A DNA stretch of 64,000 nucleotides from Nostoc sp. TCL240-02 (GTDB lineage Bacteria; Cyanobacteriota; Cyanobacteriia; Cyanobacteriales; Nostocaceae). The stretch lies in assembly GCF_013343235.1 (NCBI RefSeq), contig NZ_CP040094.1, positions 4,774,501 to 4,838,500 on the forward strand, written 5' to 3'. Of the stretch, positions 37,512 to 45,503 are shown piece by piece. The notes under the pieces were generated by a model that worked only from the letters and a program-made list of their open reading frames with translations, had not been told where the DNA came from and made no database searches. Within the stretch, counting starts at the first letter, position 1, and the number at the start of each line of letters is the position of its first letter. The translations under genes and the position numbers were made by a program.

Positions 37512-38057
37512 ATGCCTGAGAATTGGATGCTTCCGAGGATTTTTCCCATTGGTGGAATTCTGTTTGACTTTTTATTTGTACTGATTGCCATCCCCATCGA
37601 AGCTTATCTTTTGCACTATCGACTCAAATTTGACAAAAAAAGCAGTACTTTTTATGCTATTTCTATCAATTTATTTTCTAGTGTAATTGGTTGGTTCATA
37701 TTTTTTGTATCAGAACCAATTTTACCGCTCCAGGTGAGGACAGAATTAATTAACTATATGTTTTTTAATAACTTTAAATCACCGAATACACAAGGCTTAC
37801 TAATATTAACTGCTTTTATAATTTTCTTTTCTACTTTTCTGATGAAGTTTTTCATTTTAAAGGTATTGTTACTATCATTAAATGAGAAATTTCTTAAAAA
37901 AGAAGAGGAAGCGGAAGCTCCAATATCTCAACGTCGGCGATGGCGGACTTTTGGCAACTTGAAATTCCAAAGTAATAATTTAATAATTACTGTACTAATA
38001 GCGAATTCTCTGAGTTATAGTGCTATAACTCTTATTCTATTGTTTAGTGCAAAATAG
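37512..38057 (+). CDS. fraC: filament integrity protein FraC
   Basis: 181 residues from ATG 37512, with about four hydrophobic segments (FPIGGILFDFLFVLIAIPIE, ISINLFSSVIGWFIFFVSEP, LILTAFIIFFSTFLMKFFIL, NLIITVLIANSLSYSAITLI). Size, topology and the gene order small membrane protein, then a 335-residue septal protein, then an ABC-2 permease match the fraC-fraD-fraE operon of Anabaena. FraC localises to the intercellular septa and is needed for long filaments, septal junctions and heterocyst maturation. The assignment combines the translated sequence with the operon order. Confidence 0.8.
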   Translation: MPENWMLPRIFPIGGILFDFLFVLIAIPIEAYLLHYRLKFDKKSSTFYAISINLFSSVIGWFIFFVSEPILPLQVRTELINYMFFNNFKSPNTQGLLILTAFIIFFSTFLMKFFILKVLLLSLNEKFLKKEEEAEAPISQRRRWRTFGNLKFQSNNLIITVLIANSLSYSAITLILLFSAK

Positions 38058-38109
38058 CAAGCTTTTACTTAAAAGGAAGACGAGTGATTAATTAGGTGGA
38101 AGGAGGAAA

Positions 38110-39117
38110 ATGAATACGCTACTTAAAGATGTATTTGGGGTTTTTAAATTTACAGAAGGGCTTTATGCAGGAATTAGAAAAGTATTAGTTCCACCCAAAG
38201 CTTATTCTTGGCAGACATTTATTTATTTGAGTGTTTTTTCTTGGGTACTTTCATATTTAGCTACAGGCTATATCAAAGATATTATTGCCTTTTTCGGTTG
38301 GTTATTTTTAATTGCCGGCACAGCTTGGTATACAACTCAAGATCCTTTGAGAGTTCCTGGCACTTTTATGCCAGTTGGGGCAGTAATCACTGGATTCTTA
38401 GTAAGCGTTTTTGCTTTTGGAGATCAACAGGATGTAATTACACCCAGAACAATCGTTTTTTGGCCAACAATTTCAGCACTAATTACAGCAATACCAGAAT
38501 TTATTGAAGGAACTGACACAGACGCTAAAGCTAGAATTCCTAAGCCACAAGACCGCCAAAGAATCATAATTTTAGTTGCTAGTAGTATGCTACTAAGTTG
38601 CTGGATTCAGTTTTATTTTGTAATGGATCATTGGTTTCAACAATATCCGAGTTTGCAAGCAGATACTTTTAAACGTAGTACCTTTGTTGTCAGAACAGAA
38701 GAACGAGTAAAAATTCCACAAAACGGTGTTGTAATTCTAGAAAGACTTCAACCAATAGTAGTAGAACAAATAAACCAAACACCTTGGTCAGAAGTAGAGA
38801 AATGGTTGCTTGAGGCAAAACAGCGAGTAGGAACTCTAGGTAGAGAAGTAATTCAAAAAAGCCTGGGTAAATATGAAGAGAAGGATTTATGGCGCATTGA
38901 GCCGCGTGTAGCTAATACTAAGTCTGGATATATATTAGATTTATTAAGTATTTGGATAGGGCCAAGTTCTAACCCACGGGGCTATTACTTGAAAAAATCT
39001 TGTCGAATTGAACCAGTTGCAGCAACTAGCAATTCAGGTAATAAGATTACAGTTGCAGAAATTGAATGCGATCGCGCCAGTAAATTAATTGCCGGATCGC
39101 CGCCTCCGCAGCAGTGA
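38110..39117 (+). CDS. fraD: septal junction protein FraD
   Basis: 335 residues from ATG 38110, with a strong AGGAGG ribosome-binding site 3-4 bases before the start. Several N-terminal helices (SWQTFIYLSVFSWVLSYLAT, IIAFFGWLFLIAGTAWYTTQ, GTFMPVGAVITGFLVSVFAF, IIILVASSMLLSCWIQFYFV) are followed by a periplasmic domain after about residue 185, with a helical coiled segment (VEKWLLEAKQRVGTLGREVI). This fits FraD (DUF5357), the plug and cap component of septal junctions in Anabaena. It lies 52 bases downstream of fraC and would be co-transcribed. Confidence 0.82.
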   Translation: MNTLLKDVFGVFKFTEGLYAGIRKVLVPPKAYSWQTFIYLSVFSWVLSYLATGYIKDIIAFFGWLFLIAGTAWYTTQDPLRVPGTFMPVGAVITGFLVSVFAFGDQQDVITPRTIVFWPTISALITAIPEFIEGTDTDAKARIPKPQDRQRIIILVASSMLLSCWIQFYFVMDHWFQQYPSLQADTFKRSTFVVRTEERVKIPQNGVVILERLQPIVVEQINQTPWSEVEKWLLEAKQRVGTLGREVIQKSLGKYEEKDLWRIEPRVANTKSGYILDLLSIWIGPSSNPRGYYLKKSCRIEPVAATSNSGNKITVAEIECDRASKLIAGSPPPQQ

Positions 39118-39119
39118 GA

Positions 39120-39215
39120 AGAGATGAGGGCAGGGGGCAGGGAGCAGGGGAGGCAGGGGGCAGGGAGCAGGGGGCAGGGGGAGAATGACAAATGACAAAT
39201 GACAAATGACAAATG
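39120..39215. repeat. GGGCAGG low-complexity tract and ACAAATG heptamer repeat
   Basis: Between fraD and fraE the sequence is a tract of AGGGGGCAGGGAGCAGG units (39127-39182) and then four or five copies of ACAAATG/GACAAAT. The heptamer tract runs directly into the fraE start codon. Confidence 0.8.
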
Positions 39216-39992
39216 ATTATTAACAGAATTTTTGTATTGGCAAAGAATGTGTTTCAGGAAGTGGTACGCGATCGCATCCTATATATTATTGGTTTTTATG
39301 CGCTTATACTCGCTACTGCCTTTCGCGTCCTGCCTGAATTTGCAGCTACGACTGAAGACAAAATATTTTTAGACTTCGGGATGGCGGCGATGAATGCCAT
39401 CGGGTTAATTGTGACAATATTTGTTGGTACGGGACTGGTTAATAAAGAAATTGAAAAACGTACTATTTTACTGTTAATTGCGAAACCTGTCAGTCGCAGC
39501 GAAATTATCTTTGGCAAATACTTAGGTTTATCCGTAGTATTAGCTGTACTTGTCGCCACGATGACAGTAATTTATCTGATATTTCTGCAATTTGCTAACA
39601 TTCCTCATCCAACGGCGAGTATTTTAATTGCTGCAATTTTCTTAGTATTGCAGTTATCATTAATCACCGCTATGGCTATTACCTTCGGTGTTTTTACTGC
39701 TTCTCTCCTAGCGACTGTTTTGACCTTTGCGGTATATTTAATCGGAAATATTACCCAAGATTTAGTACAACTAGGTCGTCTGAGCCGCAACCCTGGTATG
39801 GAACTTCTAACTCAAGGTTTGTTTCTCATTTTGCCAGATTTATCTCGATTAGATTTGAAAAATGATGCCGTTTATGGTTTGCAAGCCCTCCCTGACCCAA
39901 CTACACTGATTACAAATGCTGGCTATGGCTTACTTTATAGTGCCATGTTGTTAGCGATCGCTATTTCTATCTTCTCGCAACGCGAATTTTAG
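39213..39992 (+). CDS. fraE: FraE, ABC-2 type permease of the filament-integrity operon
   Basis: 259 residues from ATG 39213. Six hydrophobic segments are visible, with the ABC-2 permease motifs of the family: IIGFYALILATAFRVLPEFA, NAIGLIVTIFVGTGLVNKEI, ERRT-like EKRTILLLIAKPVSRSEIIF and KYLGLSVVLAVLVATMTVIY. FraE is the membrane part of an ABC exporter in the Anabaena fra operon and is needed for filament stability and heterocyst maturation; no ATPase gene is adjacent here. The start codon is the last ATG of an STRR heptamer repeat and has no recognisable ribosome-binding site. Confidence 0.8.
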   Translation: MIINRIFVLAKNVFQEVVRDRILYIIGFYALILATAFRVLPEFAATTEDKIFLDFGMAAMNAIGLIVTIFVGTGLVNKEIEKRTILLLIAKPVSRSEIIFGKYLGLSVVLAVLVATMTVIYLIFLQFANIPHPTASILIAAIFLVLQLSLITAMAITFGVFTASLLATVLTFAVYLIGNITQDLVQLGRLSRNPGMELLTQGLFLILPDLSRLDLKNDAVYGLQALPDPTTLITNAGYGLLYSAMLLAIAISIFSQREF

Positions 39993-40084
39993 TCATCGGG
40001 CGTTGAGCCAAGCAGGGGAGAAAGAATTACAAGTTAACAACTTTCTTTCTTCCCCTACTTATCCGAACTGTGTTGCTTACACAT

Positions 40085-40480
40085 CTACAAGGGTTGAGTG
40101 CCTTGCATAGATGCTTTTTGTGCAATAGTTTTTAAGCGAGTCGCTCTGCTTTTACGGATACGTTCACTTTTGCGAACTCCACCAGCCATCTCATATTCGC
40201 GGCTATCTTTGCCGTATTTAAAGCCGATTCCCATGAGCATTTTTTCGGAGAAAGTACCCAAGGTTTGTTCTAATGCTTCAATTTCTACTTTGGAAGAGTC
40301 AATCGTGCTGAGAGCAGTATTATGAGCTTCTAACTTGCTGCGTAATTGCTCAATTACTTCTGTCAGGACTTTTAAATTACAAGTATTTCCAAGATCCAGA
40401 TTGGCATCAATTGCTTTGAGTCCAGCAAATCTTAACTCAGCATTTTCTAGAACGCGGGATGTACGTTTTCTCAAAGACAT
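40085..40480 (-). CDS. conserved cyanobacterial protein of unknown function
   Basis: 131 residues from ATG 40480. Mostly helical: RTSRVLENAELRFAGLKAID, LKVLTEVIEQLRSKLEAHNT, LSTIDSSKVEIEALEQTLGT (a coiled coil), then the conserved-looking MLMGIGFKYGKDSREYEMAG and a basic tail (VRKSERIRKSRATRLKT). The basic tail suggests nucleic-acid or membrane contact. I do not recognise a named family. It is convergent with fraE. Confidence 0.55.
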   Translation of the reverse strand: MSLRKRTSRVLENAELRFAGLKAIDANLDLGNTCNLKVLTEVIEQLRSKLEAHNTALSTIDSSKVEIEALEQTLGTFSEKMLMGIGFKYGKDSREYEMAGGVRKSERIRKSRATRLKTIAQKASMQGTQPL

Positions 40481-40635
40481 AAATTTAGTTACTCGTAATA
40501 TTTATATAGTTACTATGTCCTACTGAAAATACATTCTGGTTCAGCAAAATCCACAAAAACAATTATACTTTTTATGAGATAACTACTGGTAAATTCTCTT
40601 AATTTATCTAAAGCGTCGATCAAATCTTAATTACA

Positions 40636-40780
40636 GCTTGAGCATTCATAACCACAGAAGAAGCTGTGTTAACTACAGCTTGAGCATTTATAACCACAGA
40701 AGAAGCTGTGTTAACTACAGCTTGAGCATTCATAACTACAGAAGAAATTGTGTTAACTATAGCTTCAAGTTTACTTATCA
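40636..40780. repeat. 42-bp tandem repeat with 21-bp sub-units
   Basis: About three copies of a 42-base unit, TGAGCATTCATAACCACAGA-AGAAGCTGTGTTAACTACAGCT, plus a diverged one. Read on the minus strand it encodes two heptads, AVVNTAS and SVVMNAQ, and the frame stays open for about 65 codons (40630-40830) to a TGA, so a degraded heptad-repeat peptide is possible. Confidence 0.75.
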
Positions 40781-40924
40781 TATAATGAGCATCTGTAACT
40801 ACAGCTTCACCATTAATAAGTACTGCTTAATTTGTATTAACTACGGCTTAAGCAGTACTTATAACGGTTCCCGCATAGGTAATATCAAGTTTGGATAATA
40901 TGGATTAGGCGTAGGTCAATACTT

Positions 40925-40995
40925 GTCGGCTAAGGGGAAAAGAGAAAGAAAAAACCTTTAACCTTTTCCCCAAACCCAATTCTGAGTTCAAAATC
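40925..40995. repeat. dispersed hairpin element
   Basis: GGGGAAAAG and CTTTTCCCC flank AAAGAAAAAACCTTTAAC. The same arrangement (AAAGAAAAAACCTTTAAC then CTTTTCCCAAAACCC) recurs at 55375-55435, so this is a dispersed family and not a simple terminator. Confidence 0.55.
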
Positions 40996-41133
40996 TTTAT
41001 ACCAATTCTGTATGACGCAGATTTGCTGTGTTTTTAAGGTTAGCGAAGAGAATGAGGATTTTTTTGACGGTGTTATTTGATATGGTTTTTTAATACGAAT
41101 AGGACTTACGTAGGTTGCTTCTGCGTAGCGGTA

Positions 41134-44100
41134 TTACGAATTACCAACACCATCACACAGGTGCTTGTCACTCTCATTATCAGGGGGATTAGTTTTATAA
41201 TACTCGCGCACAAAATTGCACCCTTTCTGAAGTAAATAATCAAAATCCAGCCTCCACAGTTTCACCGTGTTGTCACCACTGGCAGAAGCTAGCATCTTGC
41301 CATCGGGACTGAAGCTGATGCCCAAAACTGAGTTTGTATGCCCAGTAAGGGTTTTGATTTCTTTGCCTGTGCTGGTATCCCACAGTTTCACCGTGTTGTC
41401 ACCACTGGCAGAAGCTAACATCTTGCCATCGGGACTGAAGCTGATGCCTCTAACCCAGTTTGTATGCCCAGTAAGGGTTTTGATTTCTTTGCCTGTGCTG
41501 GTATCCCACAGTTTCACCGTGTTGTCAGCACTGGCAGAAGCTAGCATCTTGCCATCGGGACTGAAGCTGATGCCATAAACCCAGTTTGTATGCCCAGTAA
41601 GGGTTTTGATTTCTTTGCCTGTGCTGGTATCCCACAGTTTCACCGTGTTGTCAGCACTGGCAGAAGCTAGCATCTTGCCATCGGGACTGAAGCTGATGCC
41701 ATAAACCCAGTTTGTATGCCCAGTAAGGGTTTTGATTTCTTTGCCTGTGCTGGTATCCCACAGTTTCACCGTGTTGTCAGCACTGGCAGAAGCTAGCATT
41801 TTGCCATCGGGACTGAAGCTGATGCCCAAAACCGAGTTTGTATGCCCAGTAAGGGTTTTGATTTCTTTGCCTGTGCTGGTATCCCACAGTTTCACCGTGG
41901 TGTCAGCACTGGCAGAAGCTAGCATCTTGCCATCGGGACTGAAGCTGATGCCCAAAACCGAGTTTGTATGCCCAGTAAGGGTTTTGATTTCTTTGCCTGT
42001 GCTGGTATCCCACAGTTTCACCGTGGTGTCAGCACTGGCAGAAGCTAGCATCTTGCCATCGGGACTGAAGCTGATGCCCAAAACCGAGTTTGTATGCCCA
42101 GTAAGGGTTTTGATTTCTTTGCCTGTGCTGGTATCCCACAGTTTCACCGTGTTGTCAGCACTGGCAGAAGCTAGCATCTTGCCATCGGGACTGAAGCTGA
42201 TGCCATTAACCCAGTTTGTATGCCCAGTAAGGGTTTTGATTTCTTTACCTGTGCTGGTATCCCACAGTTTCACCGTGTTGTCACCACTGGCAGAAGCTAG
42301 CATCTTGCCATCGGGACTGAAGCTGATGCCCAAAACCGAGTTTGTATGCCCAGTAAGGGTTTTGATTTCTTTGCCTGTGCTGGTATCCCACAGTTTCACC
42401 GTGTTGTCACCACTGGTAGAAGCTAGCATCTTGCCATCGGGACTGAAGCTGATGCCATTAACCCAGTTTGTATGCCCAGTAAGGGTTTTGATTTCTTTAC
42501 CTGTGCTGGTATCCCACAGTTTCATCGTGTTGTCAGCACTGGCAGAAGCTAGCATCTTGCCATCGGGACTGAAGCTGATGCCATAAACCCAGTGTGTATG
42601 CCCAGTAAGGGTTTTGATTTCTTTGCCTGTGCTGGTATCCCACAGTTTCACCGTCTTGTCAGCACTGGCAGAAGCTAGCATCTTGCCATCGGGACTGAAG
42701 CTGATGCCATAAACCCAGTTTGTATGCCCAGTAAGGGTTTTGATTTCTTTGCCTGTGCTGGTATCCCACAGTTTCACCATCTTGTCAGCACTGGCAGAAG
42801 CTAGTATCTTGCCATCGGGACTGAAGCTGATGCCATAAACCGAGTTTGTATGCCCAGTAAGGGTTTTGATTTCTTTGCCTGTGCTGGTATCCCACAGTTT
42901 CACCGTGTTGTCACCACTGGCAGAAGCTAGCATCTTGCCATTGGGACTGAAGCTGATGCCCCAAACTCCGTTTGTATGTCCTCCCAAGGTGTTGGGTGCG
43001 GCAACATTTTGAACTGTATTTAATAATGTCAGTTTTACCTGGGTGCGGGTATCCGCATCAACCCAGAATTTACCTCGCATTTTGACAGCAGCTTTGACGC
43101 TTGATTCAACAGCTTTTCGCCCATCTAAACTCAAAAACCCATCGGAGCTTTGGGCAAAGGCATTAATTTGACTGATTTCGGCATTTCTCCAGCCTATACC
43201 CGCTAGTCCAGATAAACCCAAAGCTAACACCAAACCCCCTGCCAGTCCATAAAAAGTCAGCCTTCTTCTGCGTTCCTGTTGCTGATTCTCCCTATCCCTC
43301 AATGCTACGCTAGCTTGGATAAACTCTTGCTCCCCTGCGCTAATATCCTCTCGCCGTTGTTTTAGCTTTTCTTCCCCCTCTACCAACGCTGCACCCCGCA
43401 ACAATGAACCAGAATCTTGCTTTGTTGCTTCCCATTGTCTCTTTGCTGAACGCAGTCGCTCTTGCCAAGCCCTAAAAACGCGGTCTTTATTCATCCATTC
43501 GCGCAGTTCTCCCCAGTTGCGAATCAAAGCTTCATGGACTACTTCTACCGTTTCTTGACTGGTAGCATTGCGACTTGTCACCACCAACCGAGCATCAGCT
43601 AATTGTTTGACCAAATCCCAGCTTTGCTCCCCCAATTCCGCCTTCATCGCCACGCGTCGAGTATCTTCTGTTCCCTCACCCGGACGCACCAATTGAATAA
43701 AAATCCGCCGGACTTGTTCTTTCTCCTCCTCTGTCAAGTTGCCATATTTCTCATCTGCATGACGAGCTAACGCACCTTCTACTTGACCAATTTCTTCATA
43801 GATTTTGTGAGTTAATTGTTTACCCGTGCGCTTGTTCCACAACTCTGTTAAGGCAAACTCTAGCAGAGGTAAATTTCCCGGTTGGTTTTCCACATCCTTT
43901 AAAATGCTTTCTACCAGTCCGGCTTCAAAAGTCACCCCTAATTTTTCGGCAGGTTTTTCAATTACTTGTGTTAATTCCTCCCGATTCATCGGCCCTAATT
44001 TCACATCAGCATTTTGCAAAACATCCGCAAAGGGACGATAAGAGAGAGCATTGCCCAAAAAATCTGCCCGCATTGTTGTTACCCACACCGTAGCGGATGC

Positions 44101-44739
44101 AGATAGAGAAGTAGAAGTTTCTAAACTAGCTAATAAACAATCAAGAAATTTATGGCGAGTTTCCTGATGGTGACAGAGAGTGTAAATTTCTTCAAATTGG
44201 TCAGCAATTAATAGTACCCGTTCATTAGGGTGATTTTGCCGAATTTTGGCAAAAACGTCTGATATCAGCATAAAGCCATTTTGCAAGTAACCAGCTAACT
44301 TGCGGGCTTGGGCAATTTGGTCAGTTGCATCTAAATTAGGCGTATAAAGTGGCACTAAAGCTACAGCCAACGCATGGAAAGGATCAGCACCAGGACGAAA
44401 GTGAGTAAACTGCCAATTTCCGGCTGTTTGCAACTTCGGGACTAACCCCGCTAATACCACCGAAGATTTACCGCTTCCCGATGCACCCAATACGGGTATA
44501 AAATTCCGGGTTTTAGTTGCACTATAAAGTTCTTCGATAAAAATTTCTCGCCCAAAGAATATATCTGCATCATTGGGGCCAAAATGAAACAACCCCCGAT
44601 AAGGACAAGGGAGATATTCATCAGCAACATCAACAGATGTAGGTTTTACCTCTTCTCTGTAGTAAAAATAGTTGTAGATAATGTTGTGATCGCCTATCTG
44701 AGCGCCCTTAACTTCAGCTTGAAACTCTGTATGGTTCAT
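41134..44739 (-). CDS. STAND NTPase (nSTAND1-type) with N-terminal RHIM-like motif and 14 WD40 repeats
   Basis: 1201 residues from ATG 44739. Residues 1-25 carry a short amyloid-type motif, FQAEVKGAQIGDHN, with core Q14-I15-G16-D17-H18-N19. Then comes a linker, GLFHFGPNDADIFFGREIFI (the GREI-type N-terminal signature), Walker A GASGSGKSS (85-93), Walker B RVLLIADQFEEIYTLC and a winged-helix/helical region to about 480. A hydrophobic helix (FYGLAGGLVLALGLSGLAGI) follows, and from about residue 600 fourteen 42-residue WD40 units almost identical to one another, ending in a tail with GCNFVREYYKTNPPDNESD. Such proteins sense a signal through the WD40 propellers, oligomerise with ATP and trigger an effector. 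It lies 20 bases downstream of the small Bell-like gene and is co-transcribed. Confidence 0.88.
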   Translation of the reverse strand: MNHTEFQAEVKGAQIGDHNIIYNYFYYREEVKPTSVDVADEYLPCPYRGLFHFGPNDADIFFGREIFIEELYSATKTRNFIPVLGASGSGKSSVVLAGLVPKLQTAGNWQFTHFRPGADPFHALAVALVPLYTPNLDATDQIAQARKLAGYLQNGFMLISDVFAKIRQNHPNERVLLIADQFEEIYTLCHHQETRHKFLDCLLASLETSTSLSASATVWVTTMRADFLGNALSYRPFADVLQNADVKLGPMNREELTQVIEKPAEKLGVTFEAGLVESILKDVENQPGNLPLLEFALTELWNKRTGKQLTHKIYEEIGQVEGALARHADEKYGNLTEEEKEQVRRIFIQLVRPGEGTEDTRRVAMKAELGEQSWDLVKQLADARLVVTSRNATSQETVEVVHEALIRNWGELREWMNKDRVFRAWQERLRSAKRQWEATKQDSGSLLRGAALVEGEEKLKQRREDISAGEQEFIQASVALRDRENQQQERRRRLTFYGLAGGLVLALGLSGLAGIGWRNAEISQINAFAQSSDGFLSLDGRKAVESSVKAAVKMRGKFWVDADTRTQVKLTLLNTVQNVAAPNTLGGHTNGVWGISFSPNGKMLASASGDNTVKLWDTSTGKEIKTLTGHTNSVYGISFSPDGKILASASADKMVKLWDTSTGKEIKTLTGHTNWVYGISFSPDGKMLASASADKTVKLWDTSTGKEIKTLTGHTHWVYGISFSPDGKMLASASADNTMKLWDTSTGKEIKTLTGHTNWVNGISFSPDGKMLASTSGDNTVKLWDTSTGKEIKTLTGHTNSVLGISFSPDGKMLASASGDNTVKLWDTSTGKEIKTLTGHTNWVNGISFSPDGKMLASASADNTVKLWDTSTGKEIKTLTGHTNSVLGISFSPDGKMLASASADTTVKLWDTSTGKEIKTLTGHTNSVLGISFSPDGKMLASASADTTVKLWDTSTGKEIKTLTGHTNSVLGISFSPDGKMLASASADNTVKLWDTSTGKEIKTLTGHTNWVYGISFSPDGKMLASASADNTVKLWDTSTGKEIKTLTGHTNWVYGISFSPDGKMLASASADNTVKLWDTSTGKEIKTLTGHTNWVRGISFSPDGKMLASASGDNTVKLWDTSTGKEIKTLTGHTNSVLGISFSPDGKMLASASGDNTVKLWRLDFDYLLQKGCNFVREYYKTNPPDNESDKHLCDGVGNS

Positions 44740-44759
44740 TTTAGATACTCTAGTAGCTT

Positions 44760-45152
44760 TTAGCTAAAGGTATTTGTTTGTGTGTTGCGATCGCCTACTT
44801 GAGCGCCTTTCACTTCTCCTTGAAATACTGTGTTATACTTACCTGCCGCAGATTCCTCCGGCTTTTCCTGTTTCAATAACTCCTGAGCTAACTTGATAAT
44901 TTCCGCATCTTTATCAACGCCTAAATTGGTTAACTCTTCTTGGAGCAATGCCTTAAATGCTTCTGAATCCAGCTTTTTTTCATGCTTGTCTACGATATTG
45001 CTATCATCTTCTTTACCCTGATCAACAAACCTCTGTTTAATCAAAGCCTTCAAACCCTGATAGGCATCTTTCACGGCTGTTCCTGCGGTTTCTTTAGTAG
45101 CAGCGATCGCACCAGCACCTAAAGCAGCAATAATCAGAGAAATAGGTTCCAT
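44760..45152 (-). CDS. Bell-like membrane-targeting effector with C-terminal RHIM-like motif
   Basis: 130 residues from ATG 45152. The N-terminus is a Gly/Ala-rich helix (MEPISLIIAALGAGAIAATK) followed by helices (GTAVKDAYQGLKALIKQRFV; SEAFKALLQEELTNLGVD; AEIIKLAQELLKQEKPEE). The last 22 residues include VFQGEVKGAQVGDRNTQTN, nearly the same as the N-terminus of the adjacent STAND protein. This is the arrangement of bacterial Bell/HeLo-like effectors, which join the STAND oligomer by amyloid templating and then perforate membranes through the N-terminal helix. The domain identity is inferred from size, helix pattern, terminal motif and neighbour, not from a search. Stop and next start are separated by 20 bases, so the pair is an operon. 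Confidence 0.75.
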   Translation of the reverse strand: MEPISLIIAALGAGAIAATKETAGTAVKDAYQGLKALIKQRFVDQGKEDDSNIVDKHEKKLDSEAFKALLQEELTNLGVDKDAEIIKLAQELLKQEKPEESAAGKYNTVFQGEVKGAQVGDRNTQTNTFS

Positions 45153-45503
45153 AGTTAATTCTCAATAAGTTTACAAGAGCAATTCGATGTATCTAAGATA
45201 CATACAACGAAAATAGGGTGTATTACGCAAATAAAGTACTGCACCCCAAGTTTTGACCAAGTTTTAACTGAATTAACGTGAGTTTGATGAACCTTTCCCC
45301 AACCCCTCTCCGACGCGGAGAGGGGCTGAAATATCCTAAATTACTAACTAAAAATTAAGCTTTCAAATTAAATATTTTGCTTCTGAAAAAGATAAATGAC
45401 AAATTTTACGCAATAACATGTGGTTACAGCTAAAAGGAAAGCCCCATACAGAGCATGAAAACGAAATCACAAGATTATCTCACTTTGACAGGGCTACTTC
45501 TGA
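45153..45503. other. intergenic stretch upstream of the STAND/Bell operon
   Basis: No gene is visible. A perfect 10-bp hairpin, CCCCTCTCCG-ACG-CGGAGAGGGG, occupies 45303-45325; it lacks a T-tract. The Bell promoter should be within the first 150 bases. Confidence 0.45.
45303..45325. repeat. extragenic palindrome
   Basis: CCCCTCTCCG and CGGAGAGGGG form a perfect 10-bp stem with loop ACG. Related CTCTCC...GGAGAG pieces occur after ftsH at about 57996-58028. Confidence 0.6.

Larger units (their letters stand above)
40481..41133. other. intergenic region rich in tandem and dispersed repeats
   Basis: There is no credible protein gene. It carries a 42-bp tandem repeat (40636-40780), a hairpin-type dispersed element (40930-40995), a TACCAATTCTGTATG motif near 40999 and a GGACTTACG end-like motif near 41102. 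Confidence 0.5.

Noticed and set aside
40636..40780. Tandem repeat considered as a CRISPR array
   Set aside because: Units are contiguous 42-base copies with no spacers and no cas genes nearby.
41732..42586. 284-codon plus-strand frame with repeated VLISLPVLVSHSFTVL units
   Set aside because: It is the antisense of the WD40 repeats; 126-base units without stops keep other frames open. No ribosome-binding site and no protein-like features.
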